8,372 nucleotides of DNA from Anaerolineales bacterium UBA7227 (GTDB lineage: Bacteria > Chloroflexota > Anaerolineae > Anaerolineales > Villigracilaceae): the NCBI GenBank assembly GCA_002473085.1, contig DKTP01000100.1, positions 1 to 8,372 of the forward strand, given 5' to 3'. This document shows positions 6,679-8,372 of the stretch, one piece after another (the first letter of the stretch is position 1; every line of letters starts with the position of its first letter). The notes below the pieces were generated by a model. The model had not been told where the DNA came from and did no database searches. It saw only the letters and a program-made list of their open reading frames with translations. Position numbers and translations under genes: made by a program.

Positions 6679-8073
6679 ATGACCCTCCCAACTGCCATCA
6701 CCGTAATCGGCGCGGGAAGCGCCTCGTTTGGCGAGAACACCCTCTCCGCCATCCTCCGTTCGGAGCGCCTGCGCGGGTCCACCCTGCGCCTCGTGGACCG
6801 CAACCCCGACACGCTGGACATCGTCCATCGCCTGGCGAACCGCCTCAACCGCGAGTGGGACGCGGACTTTCGGATCAGCGCGCATGCCGATCACCGCGAC
6901 GCCCTCGACGGGGCGAAGTTCGTCGTCAACGCCATCGAGGTCGGCGCGCGCGAAAATCTGTGGCGGCGCGACTTCGAGATCCCCATCCAGTTTGGCGTGC
7001 GACAACCCTACGCCGAAAACGGCGGTCCCGGCGGGTTCGCTCACGCAGCGCGCAACATCGGCCCGATCCTCCAGATCGCGCGCGATATGGAGCAGGCTTG
7101 TCCCGAGGCGTGGTTCGTCAACTTCACTAACCCGATGATCCGCATCTGCGACGCGGTGAATCGCCGCACGAAGATCAAAGCGGTGGGACTCTGTCACCAG
7201 ATCTACGCCGGTTATGTGATGGTCGGCGCGGCGCTGGCGAAGGACTACGGTCACGAGATCCCGCCCGACCTGACGGGCATGCACGCCGCGGTGGACCAGT
7301 TTGCCGCGCACGCCGCCGTCCGCGAGTGGATCGTCCCGCTGGTGGACATCCGCGCCGCGGGCCTGAACCACTTCTCGTGGATTCTCTCCATCACCGACCG
7401 GCGCACGGGCGAAGACCTCTATCCGCTCTTCCGCAAACGCTTCTTTGAACTTTCTCCCGACTTCGAGCCGCTGACGCGAGACGTGTTCTCCGCTTTCGAA
7501 CTTTTTCCCGTGCCGGGCGATACCCACCTGTGCGAATACCTGCCGTGGATGAGCGACCCCGCCGCCCGGCCGTGGGAGAGATACAACATCCGCCTCTACG
7601 ACTGGGACTTGATGGCCGCCGTCCGTGATTTTGAACTCGACCGCTTGAACGAGATGGGACAGGGCAACCTCTCCGTCGAAGGGCTGCTGGAGACCGACTC
7701 CGAAGGCGCGCTCGAAATGATCGAGAACGTCGCGGGCGGGACGACTCACTATCACCTCGCCGCCAACCTGCCCAACGTCGGGCAGATCTCCAATCTGCCG
7801 CTCGGCGCGGCCGTCGAGACTCCCGTCGTGGTGGACGGCGCGGGGATCCACCCCGTCCACGTCGGCGCGCTGCCCGAACCGATCGCCGAACTCTGCCGCC
7901 GCGAAACGACCGCCGCCCAGCTCTGCGTCGACGCGGCCGCCGAAGGTTCACGCGAGAAAGCGCTGCAATGCCTCCTGCTCGATCCCGTCGTCCCCGACAT
8001 CCGCGTTGCGCGTCAGATCCTCGACGCCTATCTGACCGAATTCAAAGCCTATCTTCCGCAGTTTTGGAAGTAG
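6679..8073 (+). CDS. Glycoside hydrolase family 4 protein (NAD- and metal-dependent alpha-glycosidase type)
   Basis: A 464-residue cytosolic enzyme of family GH4, which cleaves glycosides by an NAD-dependent oxidation-elimination mechanism with a divalent metal. The N-terminal dinucleotide fold begins ITVIGAGSASFG (residues 7-18), with the acidic LRLVDRNP (about 37-43) ending the second strand. FVNFTNPM (146-153) is the substrate loop. Metal ligands expected in the family are present as C172 (GLCHQ) and H231 (GLNHFSW), and LLLDPVV (432-438) is the C-terminal family motif. The CH pair after the metal site points to non-phosphorylated substrates such as alpha-galactosides, alpha-glucosides or glucuronides, because phosphoglycosidases of the family usually carry CN or CD there. 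CHQI itself fits none of the subgroup motifs I know. Its ribosome binding site is weak (TGGA, 8 bases upstream). An MFS gene follows after 47 bases. The family is sure, the substrate unknown. Confidence 0.93.
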   Translation: MTLPTAITVIGAGSASFGENTLSAILRSERLRGSTLRLVDRNPDTLDIVHRLANRLNREWDADFRISAHADHRDALDGAKFVVNAIEVGARENLWRRDFEIPIQFGVRQPYAENGGPGGFAHAARNIGPILQIARDMEQACPEAWFVNFTNPMIRICDAVNRRTKIKAVGLCHQIYAGYVMVGAALAKDYGHEIPPDLTGMHAAVDQFAAHAAVREWIVPLVDIRAAGLNHFSWILSITDRRTGEDLYPLFRKRFFELSPDFEPLTRDVFSAFELFPVPGDTHLCEYLPWMSDPAARPWERYNIRLYDWDLMAAVRDFELDRLNEMGQGNLSVEGLLETDSEGALEMIENVAGGTTHYHLAANLPNVGQISNLPLGAAVETPVVVDGAGIHPVHVGALPEPIAELCRRETTAAQLCVDAAAEGSREKALQCLLLDPVVPDIRVARQILDAYLTEFKAYLPQFWK

Positions 8074-8120
8074 GCTTCGCCGTCCAGTCTTAAATCTAAA
8101 ATCGCAACTTGTAAACCTCA

Positions 8121-8372
8121 ATGCTCTCCCGTCTCCTCCGTCAAGCGGACATTCCGCGCGAATACCGCTCCAACTTCCTCCACCTCTATCTCGATATCGG
8201 CTGGTTCGGCATTTTAAGCGGCTCGGCTGTTAACTTCCTGACCATTTACGCAGCCCGCCTCGGCGCCTCGGCCCTCGAGATCGGCCTCATCGGCGCGGCC
8301 TCCGCGGTTGTCAACCTGCTTGTCGCCATCCCAGCCGGGCGCTGGGTGGCGAAGCGCAACACCGGCCTGGCG
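8121..8372 (+). CDS. Major facilitator superfamily transporter, N-terminal part, cut by the window end
   Basis: An open frame of 84 codons runs from the ATG to the last base without a stop. A polar start with several arginines (MLSRLLRQADIPREYR) is followed by two hydrophobic segments, about residues 24-46 and 53-71, joined by ARLGASALEIG. They are followed by the short loop AGRWVAKR, which matches the cytoplasmic loop 2-3 motif of MFS carriers. The layout fits the first two of the usual twelve membrane helices. It lies 47 bases after the glycosidase on the same strand with no terminator between, so the two are probably cotranscribed, and the carrier may import the glycosidase's substrate. 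No clear ribosome binding site precedes the ATG, so the exact start is uncertain. Confidence 0.72.
   Translation, partial: MLSRLLRQADIPREYRSNFLHLYLDIGWFGILSGSAVNFLTIYAARLGASALEIGLIGAASAVVNLLVAIPAGRWVAKRNTGLA

Noticed and set aside
6646..7860. 404-codon open frame on the minus strand
   Set aside because: It is antisense to the GH4 gene, has shadow composition and no recognisable motif or ribosome binding site.

Overview
The window is GC-rich bacterial DNA with tightly packed genes. It holds five complete protein genes and two genes cut by the window edges. No rRNA, tRNA, CRISPR array, transposase or phage gene was seen. The gene mix is a CooC-type CO-dehydrogenase maturation ATPase, a large ADP-forming acyl-CoA synthetase fused to a GNAT domain, FabF, FabH, a TatA whose motif reads FGPGRIG rather than the common FGPxKLP, and a family 4 glycosidase followed by an MFS protein. 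Together with the style of the proteins this suggests an anaerobic, possibly acetyl-CoA-pathway bacterium, most likely a Chloroflexota (Anaerolineae-like) lineage. That placement is an inference from sequence character only.

Left part (1-3681): the 3' part of a cooC-like gene runs rightward and meets, head to head, a leftward gene of 917 codons for an acyl-CoA synthetase/acetyltransferase fusion. Their 67-base gap holds a perfect 11-bp hairpin with T-rich flanks on both strands, a good bidirectional terminator. Middle part (3595-6511): a divergent promoter region leads rightward to fabF, fabH and a small tatA. Palindromes sit before fabF, directly after fabF and directly after fabH. The first two are diverged copies of one 23-base element in opposite orientation. 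tatA ends in a second clear intrinsic terminator. Right part (6512-8372): a 167-base gap with a good -10 box leads to a GH4 family NAD/metal-dependent glycosidase and, 47 bases later, the start of an MFS transporter that runs off the window.

Functionally there appear to be four units. CooC would insert nickel into carbon monoxide dehydrogenase. The synthetase/GNAT fusion would interconvert acetyl-CoA and acetate with ADP/ATP, or acylate proteins. FabF and FabH carry out the elongation and initiation condensations of type II fatty acid synthesis. GH4 plus MFS look like a small sugar uptake and hydrolysis unit. I see no clearly undescribed multi-gene system. The points most worth a second look are the paired palindromes around fabF, the retained phospho-histidine motif in the synthetase/GNAT fusion, the unusual CHQI metal-site motif in the GH4 enzyme, and the basic C-terminal tail on FabH.
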